Assembly (NCBI RefSeq): GCF_009696675.1 | Contig: NZ_VULN01000004.1 | Location: 62,001 to 126,000 of the forward strand | Length of the DNA: 64,000 nucleotides | Direction: 5' to 3' | Source of the DNA: Acidaminococcus fermentans | Lineage (GTDB): Bacteria > Bacillota > Negativicutes > Acidaminococcales > Acidaminococcaceae | In this document: one piece after another, positions 33,222-41,741 of the stretch | Layout of the letters: the number at the start of each line of letters is the position of its first letter | Numbering within the stretch: the stretch's first letter is position 1 | Position numbers and translations under genes: made by a program | Notes under the pieces: generated by a model | Told to the model about the DNA's origin: nothing | Database searches by the model: none | Seen by the model: only the letters and a program-made list of their open reading frames with translations

Positions 33222-33259
33222 CAGTCACTAGTCAGCAGTCACCAGCCTACAGCCAACGA
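33222..33259 (+). repeat. Dispersed GTCAGC-type repeat, copy 3
   Basis: CAGTCACTAGTCAGCAGTC followed by ACCAGCC; it resembles the copy at 49961-49996. The rest of 33260-33368 holds only small hairpins (AAATTTACAGGCAAATTT and a GCCTCTGGC segment). Confidence 0.45.
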
Positions 33260-33368
33260 AAAATTTACAGGCAAATTTTTGAAATGGATAAGCCGAATCC
33301 GCAGGGTCGGTTCAAGACTTTTGCCTCTGGCAAAATGTCGCCAGAGCCGCCCGTCTGCAGACACACAG

Positions 33369-33405
33369 CAAAACACCCCGGACAGCCACTGTCCGGGGTG
33401 TTTTG
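33369..33405 (-). terminator. Terminator of gdh copy 1
   Basis: Perfect 17-bp arms from CAAAACACCCCGGACAG around CCA. The whole hairpin is repeated exactly at 38075-38111. Confidence 0.92.
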
Positions 33406-33444
33406 CTGTGCCGTCTGGGCACAAGCTCCGTTTGTAGGGTTCTA

Positions 33445-34683
33445 TTAGATAATGCCTCTCAGTTTCAGAGGTTCTACCAGAGCGTTCAGAGCTACGATGT
33501 AGGCGCCTACACGCATGGTGGTGTTGTATTTCTTGGCTGCGTCATATACGTTGCCGAATGCCTTCACCATCATCTGTTCCTGTCTGTCGACGACTTCTTC
33601 TTCCGTCCAGAAGTATCTGTACAGGTTCTGTACCCATTCGAAGTAGGATACGGTTACGCCGCCGCCGTTGGCCAGCACGTCAGGCACTACAGGGATGCCT
33701 CTCTTTTCCAGGATGACGTCTGCTTCTGCATCGGTCGGCCCGTTGGCTGCTTCCACGATCATTTTTGCTTTGATCTTGTCAGCATTCTTGGCAGTGATCT
33801 GCAGTTCCAGAGCAGCCGGGATCAGTACGGTTACATCCTGTTCCAGCACTTCTTCGTTGCTGATCGGGGTAGCGCCAGGATACCCTTTGATCACGCCGCC
33901 GTTGTTCTTGGCATATTCTTCCACTTTGTACGGATCGAAGCCGTTGGCATCATAGATCCCGCCGCTGATATCGCTCAGAGCTACAATCTTCAGGCCTTTG
34001 TCGGCTGCGCATTTAGCGGTCCAGGAACCTACGTTGCCGAAGCCCTGGATAGCCAGAGTAGCGTCTTCCGGTTTAACTCCTTCTCTCTTCAGCAGTTCCA
34101 GAGTAGCGGTGATTACGCCACGGCCCGTTGCAGAGGTACGGCCCTGAGAACCGCCCATGCAGATGGCTTTCCCGGTGATGAAACCAGGAGCGAACTGGCA
34201 GTTGATCTTGGAGAATTCATCGCACATCCAGGCCATGATCTGGGCGTTGGTGTTCACGTCAGGAGCCGGGATATCTTTCTTTTCGCCGATTACCGGAGCA
34301 ATCTTGTCGATATACCCACGGGTGATCTTTTCCAGTTCAGTCTTGGATACTTTCCGGGGATCCACAATGATGCCGCCTTTGCCGCCGCCGTAAGGCAGAC
34401 CAGCGATGGCGCATTTGGTGGTCATCCAGAAGCCCAGGGTCTTTACTTCATCCATGGATACGTTCTGATGGTACCGTACGCCGCCTTTGGCAGGCCCAAG
34501 CACGGTGCTGTTCTGAGAACGGTAGCCGGTGAATACTTCCACGTGGCCATCATCCATCTTTACAGGGATGCTGACTTCCAGGGTCCGTTCAGGCTGGGAG
34601 ATGACTGCCTCAGCGTTGGGATCCAGGTTGATCAGCTTACTAGCCTTTTCCATAGGAATCTTTGCCATTTCAAACAAACTCAT
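33445..34683 (-). CDS. gdh: Glutamate dehydrogenase, copy 1
   Basis: A 412-residue GDH with the active-site segment LPYGGGKGGIIVDP (K102), substrate-binding K66 in LGPAKGGVRYH, the nucleotide-binding fold IQGFGNVG and the NVNAN-like VNTNAQ region. It interconverts glutamate and 2-oxoglutarate. An acidic residue after the second strand of the fold was not assigned, so cofactor choice is open; NAD is expected in a glutamate fermenter. Codon choice differs from neighbours, as for a highly expressed gene. The protein is identical to the copy at 38151. Confidence 0.95.
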   Translation of the reverse strand: MSLFEMAKIPMEKASKLINLDPNAEAVISQPERTLEVSIPVKMDDGHVEVFTGYRSQNSTVLGPAKGGVRYHQNVSMDEVKTLGFWMTTKCAIAGLPYGGGKGGIIVDPRKVSKTELEKITRGYIDKIAPVIGEKKDIPAPDVNTNAQIMAWMCDEFSKINCQFAPGFITGKAICMGGSQGRTSATGRGVITATLELLKREGVKPEDATLAIQGFGNVGSWTAKCAADKGLKIVALSDISGGIYDANGFDPYKVEEYAKNNGGVIKGYPGATPISNEEVLEQDVTVLIPAALELQITAKNADKIKAKMIVEAANGPTDAEADVILEKRGIPVVPDVLANGGGVTVSYFEWVQNLYRYFWTEEEVVDRQEQMMVKAFGNVYDAAKKYNTTMRVGAYIVALNALVEPLKLRGII

Positions 34684-34731
34684 TTGTAACGCCTCCTAAA
34701 AATAGTATCTAGTGAACCCTTTACGATTTGT

Positions 34732-34783
34732 ATTATAGCACGATTCAGAAATAACTGTTTATTTTTTTGTATTTTGTATACAA
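34732..34783 (-). promoter_or_regulatory. Extended -10 promoter and TTGTATACAA palindrome of gdh copy 1
   Basis: On the minus strand TGC-TATAAT (extended -10 at 34732-34740) has no good -35. A TTGTATACAA palindrome (34774-34783), typical of FadR-type GntR operators, lies upstream next to TTGTATTT. The same elements precede copy 2. Confidence 0.6.
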
Positions 34784-34881
34784 TTCATCGTCCATGAGGT
34801 GTCCTTGCTTTTTTCTGGAGTTTTCGTTATGATTGAAACAAACAGCCGTTTGATTTTTTCTGAAGGAGGCCTTTTCCCAGC

Positions 34882-36729
34882 ATGGACAAACTATCTGCAC
34901 TGAAAAAGTATTTTGGATACACTTCCTTCCGCCCCGGTCAGGAATCCCTGATCGATGCCCTGCTCCAGGGCCGGGACGTGCTGGGCATCATGCCCACCGG
35001 CGCCGGCAAATCCCTGTGCTACCAGATCCCCGCCCTGCTGCTCCCCGGGATCACCCTGGTGATTTCTCCCCTGATCTCCCTGATGCAGGACCAGGTCCAG
35101 GCTCTGGAAACCGCCGGGATCCAGGCCGCTTACATCAACAGTTCCCTGTCCGGACGGGAATTCTACGCCACCCTGGACCAGGCCCGGGCCGGTGCCTACA
35201 AGCTGATCTACGTGGCCCCGGAACGGCTGGAGACGGAACTGTTCCGGGATTTCGCCAAAGAGGCTGCCATTTCCATGGTGGCAGTGGACGAAGCTCACTG
35301 TATTTCCCAGTGGGGACAGGATTTCCGGCCCAGCTACACCCGGATCCTGGATTTCCTGGAATTCCTGCCGAAAAGACCGGTGGTGGGAGCCTTTACCGCC
35401 ACGGCCACGGAGCAGGTCCGGGATGACATCCTCCAGAGCCTGGAACTGCAGGATCCCCAGATCCTGGTCACCGGCTTCGACCGGAGCAATCTGTATTTCG
35501 GGGTGGAACATCCCCGGAACAAGGACGCCTGGGTGCTCCGGTATCTGAAGGATCATCCGGAAGACAGCGGCATCATCTACTGTTCCACCCGGAAGAACGT
35601 GGATGAACTGTGCGACCGGCTCCGGCTGGAAGGGATCCCGGCTGCCCGGTACCATGCAGGGATGAGCCAGGAGGAGCGCCAGAAGGCCCAGGAGGATTTC
35701 CAGTACGACAGGGCCCCGGTGATCATCGCCACCAACGCCTTCGGCATGGGCATCGACAAGTCCAACGTGCGCTTCGTACTCCACTACAACATGCCCTCCA
35801 GTCTGGAAAACTACTACCAGGAAGCGGGCCGGGCCGGCCGGGACGGAGAGCCCTCGGAATGCATCCTGCTGTTCTCTCCCCAGGATGTGGTGATCCAGAA
35901 ATTCCTCCTGGAACACAAGGAGCAGAATGAAGTGCTGGAAGAAGTGGAAGAAGCCAATCTCCGGAAGCTCTATGCCATGGAGCATTACTGCCGGACCACC
36001 AGCTGCCTCCGCCAGACCCTCCTCCACTACTTTGGGGAAGATGCTCCGGCCCGGTGCAATCACTGTTCCACCTGCAACGGAGACTATGAAGAGGTGGACA
36101 TGACGGAAGAGACCAAGAGCATCGTAAAATGCATCCATGAGGCCCGGCGGCCCTACGGCATCACCCTGATTGCCAACGCCCTGGCCGGCAGCCGGTCCAC
36201 CCGGGTGGAAGAAACCGGACTTTCCCGGCTGCGGATGTTCGGAGCCCTCCACCAGCATTCCCTGAAGGAAATCAAGGAAATGATCCAGAACCTGCTGGAC
36301 CAGGGCTACCTGCTGATCACCCGGGACAAGTACCCGGTGCTGAAGATCTCCAAAAAGATCTGGGAACTCCAGGACGATTCCATCCGGGTGCTGCTGCGGA
36401 AAGAAGCCGGGACCCAGGATGGGGGTTCCGGCCCCCGGAAAAAGAAGAAGGTCCAGCCGGAGCTGGACCTGCCGGAAGGGTTCACCCAGGAAATGGGGGC
36501 CCAACTGTTCACCCGGCTCCGGGCCCTCCGGAAACAGCTGGCGGAACAGGCTATGGTGCCGCCTTTTGTGGTATTCGGAGACCGGACTCTCCGGGACATG
36601 TGCCGGCAGCTGCCCCGGACCCATGAACAATTTCTCCAGGTCATGGGCGTGGGCCAGAACAAGGACGAAAAATACGGAGACGCCTTCCTGGAAGCCATCA
36701 ATGGGTTCTGTGAAGAGAAAGGGGTGTAA
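34882..36729 (+). CDS. recQ: ATP-dependent DNA helicase RecQ
   Basis: A 615-residue RecQ. Motif 0 is FGYTSFRPGQ, Walker A is TGAGKS at residues 39-44, DEAH is at 136-139, and the QEAGRAGRDGEPS motif VI is followed by a zinc-binding RQC domain (CRTTSCLRQTLLHYFG, then CNHCSTC) and a C-terminal HRDC domain. It unwinds recombination and replication intermediates 3' to 5'. It is flanked by the two gdh copies and converges on the AEC gene with only 12 bp and no visible terminator between them. Confidence 0.95.
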   Translation: MDKLSALKKYFGYTSFRPGQESLIDALLQGRDVLGIMPTGAGKSLCYQIPALLLPGITLVISPLISLMQDQVQALETAGIQAAYINSSLSGREFYATLDQARAGAYKLIYVAPERLETELFRDFAKEAAISMVAVDEAHCISQWGQDFRPSYTRILDFLEFLPKRPVVGAFTATATEQVRDDILQSLELQDPQILVTGFDRSNLYFGVEHPRNKDAWVLRYLKDHPEDSGIIYCSTRKNVDELCDRLRLEGIPAARYHAGMSQEERQKAQEDFQYDRAPVIIATNAFGMGIDKSNVRFVLHYNMPSSLENYYQEAGRAGRDGEPSECILLFSPQDVVIQKFLLEHKEQNEVLEEVEEANLRKLYAMEHYCRTTSCLRQTLLHYFGEDAPARCNHCSTCNGDYEEVDMTEETKSIVKCIHEARRPYGITLIANALAGSRSTRVEETGLSRLRMFGALHQHSLKEIKEMIQNLLDQGYLLITRDKYPVLKISKKIWELQDDSIRVLLRKEAGTQDGGSGPRKKKKVQPELDLPEGFTQEMGAQLFTRLRALRKQLAEQAMVPPFVVFGDRTLRDMCRQLPRTHEQFLQVMGVGQNKDEKYGDAFLEAINGFCEEKGV

Positions 36730-36741
36730 CGGAATCTGCTT

Positions 36742-37659
36742 TTATCCTATGGCATAGCACCAGCATGGTATGGTCACCATGGAAAGCAGTGTGGAGAGAA
36801 TGACCAGCTGAGTGGCAAAGGGCGCATCACTGTCATAACGGGCTGCAAATATGGCCGCTGTTGCCGGAGCCGGCATCCCTGTCATGACTACGGATACCCC
36901 CATGCCCACCGGGTCCATTCCGCCCAAAACATGGCACACACCCAAAGCCATCAGTGGAAGCAGTCCCAGACGGAACACACTGTACAGCACGCTTTTTCGG
37001 TTTACCAGGGTAGAAGCAGGCACATCTGCCAGAATCGTTCCCACCAGGAACATGGTCAGAGCCGAATTGCAGCTGCCGATGTACCCGATGGTCATAACCA
37101 GGAACCGGGGCAGCTGCAGATGACAGACCATACAGCTCATTCCCAGATAAATAGCCACAAGGCAGGGATGGGTCAGGACTTTCTTCAGGGTTTCCTTTTT
37201 GTCCACCTTCTGTTCCATGAAATAGGACGTTCCCACCGACCACATGATGAGCCGCATGGGAATCAGGAATACGGAGGCATACAGGAGACCCAGCGGACCA
37301 TATACCCCTTCCGCCACCGGATTCCCCAGGAACCCGCCATTGGAAGCTATGGTGCAGTACTGGAGCACTTTTTTCTGTCCTTCCGGAAAGCGGTTGAAGA
37401 GGACCCGGTTCAGTACCAGATAAATCCCCTGGATTACGAAAGCTGCCAGCAAAATCCGTCCGCAGATGCCCAGTACATTTTCTCCCAAAGGCGCCAGGCA
37501 GGACTTCAGGATGTTGCAGGGAATCACCACATTGACACATAGATCTGTCAGACAACGTTTCCCTTCCTGATCCAGGATTCCCTTTTTCTTCAGCAGAAGG
37601 CCGGTGAGGATCAGCAGGAACAGGGTAATCTGCAGATTGGCCAATCTGAATATATCCAT
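36742..37659 (-). CDS. AEC-family transporter, second paralog
   Basis: A 305-residue membrane protein closely related to the one at 17287-18207 (same opening LFLLILTGLLLKKKGILDQ, shared KVLTHPCL and FAARYDSDAPFAT). It probably carries an organic anion such as malate or 2-hydroxyglutarate, but nothing here decides. It is translated right after a 59-residue small gene; the GGGAG Shine-Dalgarno touches that gene's stop. It ends 12 bp from recQ, head to head at the 3' ends. Confidence 0.87.
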   Translation of the reverse strand: MDIFRLANLQITLFLLILTGLLLKKKGILDQEGKRCLTDLCVNVVIPCNILKSCLAPLGENVLGICGRILLAAFVIQGIYLVLNRVLFNRFPEGQKKVLQYCTIASNGGFLGNPVAEGVYGPLGLLYASVFLIPMRLIMWSVGTSYFMEQKVDKKETLKKVLTHPCLVAIYLGMSCMVCHLQLPRFLVMTIGYIGSCNSALTMFLVGTILADVPASTLVNRKSVLYSVFRLGLLPLMALGVCHVLGGMDPVGMGVSVVMTGMPAPATAAIFAARYDSDAPFATQLVILSTLLSMVTIPCWCYAIG

Positions 37660-37675
37660 AGACTTTCCATCTCCC

Positions 37676-37855
37676 TCACCGGGTCTCCAAAGCCGGTCTG
37701 CCTTTCAGGTTCTTTTCCACACCTGCTCCTGCCGCCTGATTCCTGCGGACAACGGATTTTCCCTTTTGAAAAAGGAACCGGGCAGCCATCTTGCTCCGAT
37801 ACATTTCATCAAAGTCTTCCTCCAGCAGGCAATCCATTAAATGTCTTTTTTTCAT
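37676..37855 (-). CDS. Small basic protein of 59 residues, coupled to the AEC gene
   Basis: It starts MKKRHLMDCLLEEDFDEMY at 37855, with AAAGGAG 7 bases upstream, and its TGA abuts the Shine-Dalgarno of the AEC gene (16 bp gap). The N-terminal half is a possible amphipathic helix; the C-terminal half is rich in Arg and Lys (GKSVVRRNQAAG). I do not recognise a family. The good ribosome site and tight spacing suggest a real leader or partner protein. The alternative start at 37894 lacks a signal. Confidence 0.55.
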   Translation of the reverse strand: MKKRHLMDCLLEEDFDEMYRSKMAARFLFQKGKSVVRRNQAAGAGVEKNLKGRPALETR

Positions 37856-37941
37856 GATTTTCTCCTTTCTTTCCATCGGTTTCTTGAATCCCATCCTTTA
37901 TACCAGTTGTCTTTCTGTTGTTCTTCCTTTTCTTTATCTAT

Positions 37942-37971
37942 ACTATACTATTTAATAATACAGAATTCCAA
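37942..37971 (-). promoter_or_regulatory. Probable promoter of the small gene-AEC unit
   Basis: On the minus strand TTGGAA (37966-37971), an 18-bp spacer and TATAGT (37942-37947) in very AT-rich DNA. The rest of 37856-38074 shows no gene. Confidence 0.45.
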
Positions 37972-38074
37972 CTGTTATAATTAGTATTTTATACAGGTAT
38001 TTTCCTGTTTTATGGAAAGAAGAAGGCTTCCTGCCATTCAGCATCTCCCGGTACAGCCCCTACGTCATGATAAA

Positions 38075-38111
38075 CAAAACACCCCGGACAGCCACTGTCC
38101 GGGGTGTTTTG
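38075..38111 (-). terminator. Terminator of gdh copy 2
   Basis: Identical to the hairpin at 33369-33405. Confidence 0.92.
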
Positions 38112-38150
38112 CTGTGCCGTCTGGGCACAAGCTCCGTTTGTAGGGTTCTA

Positions 38151-39389
38151 TTAGATAATGCCTCTCAGTTTCAGAGGTTCTACCAGAGCGTTCAGAGCTA
38201 CGATGTAGGCGCCTACACGCATGGTGGTGTTGTATTTCTTGGCTGCGTCATATACGTTGCCGAATGCCTTCACCATCATCTGTTCCTGTCTGTCGACGAC
38301 TTCTTCTTCCGTCCAGAAGTATCTGTACAGGTTCTGTACCCATTCGAAGTAGGATACGGTTACGCCGCCGCCGTTGGCCAGCACGTCAGGCACTACAGGG
38401 ATGCCTCTCTTTTCCAGGATGACGTCTGCTTCTGCATCGGTCGGCCCGTTGGCTGCTTCCACGATCATTTTTGCTTTGATCTTGTCAGCATTCTTGGCAG
38501 TGATCTGCAGTTCCAGAGCAGCCGGGATCAGTACGGTTACATCCTGTTCCAGCACTTCTTCGTTGCTGATCGGGGTAGCGCCAGGATACCCTTTAATCAC
38601 GCCGCCGTTGTTCTTGGCATATTCTTCCACTTTGTACGGATCGAAGCCGTTGGCATCATAGATCCCGCCGCTGATATCGCTCAGAGCTACGATCTTCAGG
38701 CCTTTGTCGGCTGCGCATTTAGCGGTCCAGGAACCTACGTTGCCGAAGCCCTGGATAGCCAGAGTAGCGTCTTCCGGTTTAACTCCTTCTCTCTTCAGCA
38801 GTTCCAGAGTAGCGGTGATTACGCCACGGCCCGTTGCAGAGGTACGGCCCTGAGAACCGCCCATGCAGATGGCTTTCCCGGTGATGAAACCAGGAGCGAA
38901 CTGGCAGTTGATCTTGGAGAATTCATCGCACATCCAGGCCATGATCTGGGCGTTGGTGTTCACGTCAGGAGCCGGGATATCTTTCTTTTCGCCGATTACC
39001 GGAGCAATCTTGTCGATGTACCCACGGGTGATCTTTTCCAGTTCAGTCTTGGATACTTTCCGGGGATCCACAATGATGCCGCCTTTGCCGCCGCCGTAAG
39101 GCAGACCAGCGATGGCGCATTTGGTGGTCATCCAGAAGCCCAGGGTCTTTACTTCATCCATGGATACGTTCTGATGGTACCGTACGCCGCCTTTGGCAGG
39201 CCCAAGCACGGTGCTGTTCTGAGAACGGTAGCCGGTGAATACTTCCACGTGGCCATCATCCATCTTTACAGGGATGCTGACTTCCAGGGTCCGTTCAGGC
39301 TGGGAGATGACTGCCTCAGCGTTGGGATCCAGATTGATCAGCTTACTAGCCTTTTCCATAGGAATCTTTGCCATTTCAAACAAACTCAT
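38151..39389 (-). CDS. gdh: Glutamate dehydrogenase, copy 2
   Basis: The encoded 412-residue protein is identical to that of copy 1 (33445-34683), with the same K66, K102 and nucleotide-binding motifs. The four base differences I could find are silent. The Shine-Dalgarno (AGGAGG 8 bases before the ATG) is also shared. Upstream of 39427 the DNA differs from copy 1 but keeps a TGC-TATAAT extended -10 and a TTGTATACAA palindrome, so both copies should be expressed and may answer to the same regulator. Confidence 0.95.
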   Translation of the reverse strand: MSLFEMAKIPMEKASKLINLDPNAEAVISQPERTLEVSIPVKMDDGHVEVFTGYRSQNSTVLGPAKGGVRYHQNVSMDEVKTLGFWMTTKCAIAGLPYGGGKGGIIVDPRKVSKTELEKITRGYIDKIAPVIGEKKDIPAPDVNTNAQIMAWMCDEFSKINCQFAPGFITGKAICMGGSQGRTSATGRGVITATLELLKREGVKPEDATLAIQGFGNVGSWTAKCAADKGLKIVALSDISGGIYDANGFDPYKVEEYAKNNGGVIKGYPGATPISNEEVLEQDVTVLIPAALELQITAKNADKIKAKMIVEAANGPTDAEADVILEKRGIPVVPDVLANGGGVTVSYFEWVQNLYRYFWTEEEVVDRQEQMMVKAFGNVYDAAKKYNTTMRVGAYIVALNALVEPLKLRGII

Positions 39390-39436
39390 TTGTAACGCCT
39401 CCTAAAAATAGTATCTAGTGAACCCTTACAATGCTT

Positions 39437-39489
39437 ATTATAGCACCTTTCAGAAAATATGGAATCGTTTTTTGTATTTTGTATACAAA
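39437..39489 (-). promoter_or_regulatory. Extended -10 promoter and TTGTATACAA palindrome of gdh copy 2
   Basis: TGC-TATAAT (39437-39445 on the minus strand) and TTTGTATACAAA (39478-39489) are kept, although the surrounding sequence differs from that of copy 1. Confidence 0.6.
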
Positions 39490-39542
39490 TTTATTTTGAG
39501 GAAAAATTCCTGCAATTCATCGTATTCTTATTGCATATATAA

Positions 39543-39579
39543 GAAATGTGTGCTGCACATAACGTGCAGCACACATTTC
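39543..39579 (-). terminator. Terminator of the queG-HD operon
   Basis: Perfect 16-bp arms GAAATGTGTGCTGCAC / GTGCAGCACACATTTC; it overlaps the stop of the HD gene and is followed by a T-rich run. Confidence 0.82.
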
Positions 39580-40786
39580 ACCGGAACTGCTCATAGATCT
39601 TCCCGAAATCGACGCCGCCGATGATTTTTCCCTGGTAGGCCCGGGGAAGTTCTTCCACCACCCCTGCCAGATGGGAGGAGGTGATGCCGCACTGGATGCT
39701 GAGCCAGGCTTCCATAAAGGCCGCCAGATGGTCGCAGCCCTTGAGCACCCGGCCGTCCACCGGGCTGTACTCATCCCGGTTGTATGCTTCCGGGATATCC
39801 CCCGCCAGCAGCCGGACCTTTCCCTTTTCCCGGATCCTGTTATCGAATTCATGGACGGTGAAATTCAGGATATCCTCATGCCAGGCGGCCGGCAGGAGGG
39901 GCAGCAGGATTTCTTCCATCTGCCGCTGTTCGATGTCCTTGATCAGTTCGTCCAGGCCTTCGATGGACCTTTTGATGGGAGAAATAATGTCCCGGGTGAG
40001 CACTTCCGGCAGGTCATGCCACAGGCCGCCCAGGAAATCGTTCACCAGCCGTCCCTTGCAGGCCCCCATGGACAGGGCGCAGAAGTACCCCATGATGGCC
40101 ACCACCAGCACGTGGCCCATGACGGAAGTTTCCGGCACCCGGGGAGACTGGGACCAGCGCTTCTGGAACCGGAGCTTGCCGATAAGATCCACGAACTTCC
40201 GGGTCTTCCCGTTCATGGCGATTTTCTGGACCCCTGCCAGGTTGTAATGGTCTTCGATGTTGTCGGCGATCCGCTCCCTGATTTCCTCCACTCCGAAAAT
40301 CCCCTGGTTCATCCGGTAGATGATCCGGAACTCCCATTCCGTGGCCAGGTAGTGGGCGGCCCGGATCAGCTGTTTCTCCAAAGGATGGCTGTCTCCGTCC
40401 AGATAGGCCTCCATCTTGGCCATAAAGAGACTGCCGGCCAGAGACGGCACCCGCCGTACCAGTTCCTTGTACACCCACTGGTTCAGCCGGGCGCCGCTTT
40501 TTTCCATCAGCTCGTGGAACACCGGGGGCTTGATGTCCGTGAGCACCACCCGGTGGAGGAATTCGAAGATGCCCCCTTCCACCAGCACCTGCCAGTCCAG
40601 GCTGGCTCCATGGTCCTGTTCCTCATACCGGGCCAGCACATAGAGGATCATCATCTTGTGAGCCTGTTTGTCCAGTTCCGTAAAGCCCTGGGGCCGGATA
40701 TAATCGTTCCACCGCTGGATGTAGGCCGCTTCAAAGACAAACTGGATCAGATCCCGGGGCAGCGGGATGGTCTGGATATTTGCCAT
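39578..40786 (-). CDS. HD-domain phosphohydrolase-like protein
   Basis: A 402-residue protein with an HD metal site in a YfbR/HD-3-like context: MGHVLVVAIMGYFCAL, then FLGGLWHDLPEVLTRDIISP, which supplies the H...HD...D ligands. The first 150 residues are helical with no known motif. Members hydrolyse nucleotides, but the substrate is unknown. The ATG at 40786 has an AGGAGG Shine-Dalgarno directly after the queG stop (16 bp), so translation is probably coupled. Confidence 0.78.
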   Translation of the reverse strand: MANIQTIPLPRDLIQFVFEAAYIQRWNDYIRPQGFTELDKQAHKMMILYVLARYEEQDHGASLDWQVLVEGGIFEFLHRVVLTDIKPPVFHELMEKSGARLNQWVYKELVRRVPSLAGSLFMAKMEAYLDGDSHPLEKQLIRAAHYLATEWEFRIIYRMNQGIFGVEEIRERIADNIEDHYNLAGVQKIAMNGKTRKFVDLIGKLRFQKRWSQSPRVPETSVMGHVLVVAIMGYFCALSMGACKGRLVNDFLGGLWHDLPEVLTRDIISPIKRSIEGLDELIKDIEQRQMEEILLPLLPAAWHEDILNFTVHEFDNRIREKGKVRLLAGDIPEAYNRDEYSPVDGRVLKGCDHLAAFMEAWLSIQCGITSSHLAGVVEELPRAYQGKIIGGVDFGKIYEQFR

Positions 40787-40802
40787 AGGACACCTCCTGT
40801 GT

Positions 40803-41696
40803 TCACTGACTTTCCTGTTGTTCCTTTTCCTTTTGTTCCACCAGTTCCAGGTTCCGGAGCAGGAGCTTTTTCCCCCGCCAGGCAAAGGCATAGGATCCGT
40901 ACCGTTCCCGGAACTGCCGGTTGGTCAGGTTTTCCAGATCCTGCCGGTCCAGCCGGAGCAGACGGTCCCGGCGGAATTCTGTCAGAGGGGTTTCCGGCAC
41001 CTGCTGGTTGTGGGGGCAGACCCGCTGGCATTCATCACAGCCGAAGATCAGGGGCGTTTCCCGGAGGACAGCCTGTTCTGATTCGGTCAGTTCTCCTTTT
41101 TTCTGGGTCAGGTAGGATTTGCAGGTCCGGTAGGTGTAGGTCCCTCCCTGGAAACACTGTCCGGGACAGACCCGGGCACAGGCCCCGCAGTGGCGGCAGC
41201 TCCGTTCCAGAGGCCGGTCCGGCTCCAGAGGCTGGGTGGTGAGCACTGCCCCGATGAAGCACCAGGAACCCCAGGTGTCGTTAATGAGGCAGCCGTTGTC
41301 CCCCAGAAATCCCAGTCCGGCCTGGACCGCCAGGTCCCGTTCCGCCAGAGGGGAGGTATCCACAATGGCCAGCTGCCGGCTGCCAGGGGCCTGGCCTTCC
41401 ATCCAGCCGGCGATTTTCTCCAGATACTCCCGGACCACCGGATGGTAATCCGGGATCTGGCAGTAACAGGACAGATTGCTGCCGGATGACGGTTCCAACC
41501 GGTAGGGAAAAAGGATCACCACGGCTCCCCGGCAGCCCGGGAGCTGAGTGGTAAGATCATACCGTTCCAGTCCCTTCCCCGCCGCCAGGGGACACACCTC
41601 CGGAAAAGGATCGGGCACCGGCAGATGGCTGGGAGCCACGCCCACTTCCGTCAGGCCCAGTTCCCGGCAGAATGCCTTCAATGCCTTTTTATCCAT
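40803..41696 (-). CDS. queG: Epoxyqueuosine reductase QueG
   Basis: A 297-residue protein with the QueG N-terminal cobalamin-binding region (AERDLAVQAGLGFLGDNG) and two [4Fe-4S] motifs (CRHCGACARVCP and CDECQRVCP plus a later Cys). It reduces epoxyqueuosine to queuosine in tRNA, using a B12 cofactor. It is slightly shorter than the E. coli protein and lacks the C-terminal HEAT-like tail, as in many Firmicutes. It is followed by the HD protein. Confidence 0.88.
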   Translation of the reverse strand: MDKKALKAFCRELGLTEVGVAPSHLPVPDPFPEVCPLAAGKGLERYDLTTQLPGCRGAVVILFPYRLEPSSGSNLSCYCQIPDYHPVVREYLEKIAGWMEGQAPGSRQLAIVDTSPLAERDLAVQAGLGFLGDNGCLINDTWGSWCFIGAVLTTQPLEPDRPLERSCRHCGACARVCPGQCFQGGTYTYRTCKSYLTQKKGELTESEQAVLRETPLIFGCDECQRVCPHNQQVPETPLTEFRRDRLLRLDRQDLENLTNRQFRERYGSYAFAWRGKKLLLRNLELVEQKEKEQQESQ

Positions 41697-41741
41697 GGTC
41701 CGCCCCCTTTTTCTGGTTTACAGGGTCATTATATCATACCC

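Larger units (their letters stand above)
33369..34721. repeat. 1353-bp direct repeat, left copy (gdh)
   Basis: The block from the terminator to 38 bp upstream of the gdh start is repeated at 38075-39427, 4706 bp away. By eye I find four base differences, all silent in gdh. The identity ends sharply on both sides. Confidence 0.95.
38075..39427. repeat. 1353-bp direct repeat, right copy (gdh)
   Basis: Partner of 33369-34721 in the same orientation. Recombination between the copies would delete 4706 bp, including recQ, the AEC gene and the small gene. Confidence 0.95.

Noticed and set aside
17287-37659. The two AEC transporters as a recent duplication
   Set aside because: They are similar along their length but differ at many codons and have different neighbours, so they are older paralogs, unlike the gdh pair.
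33369-39427. The gdh repeats as a composite transposon
   Set aside because: The repeated blocks contain only gdh, its terminator and 38 bp of leader. No transposase, terminal inverted repeats or target-site duplication is visible.
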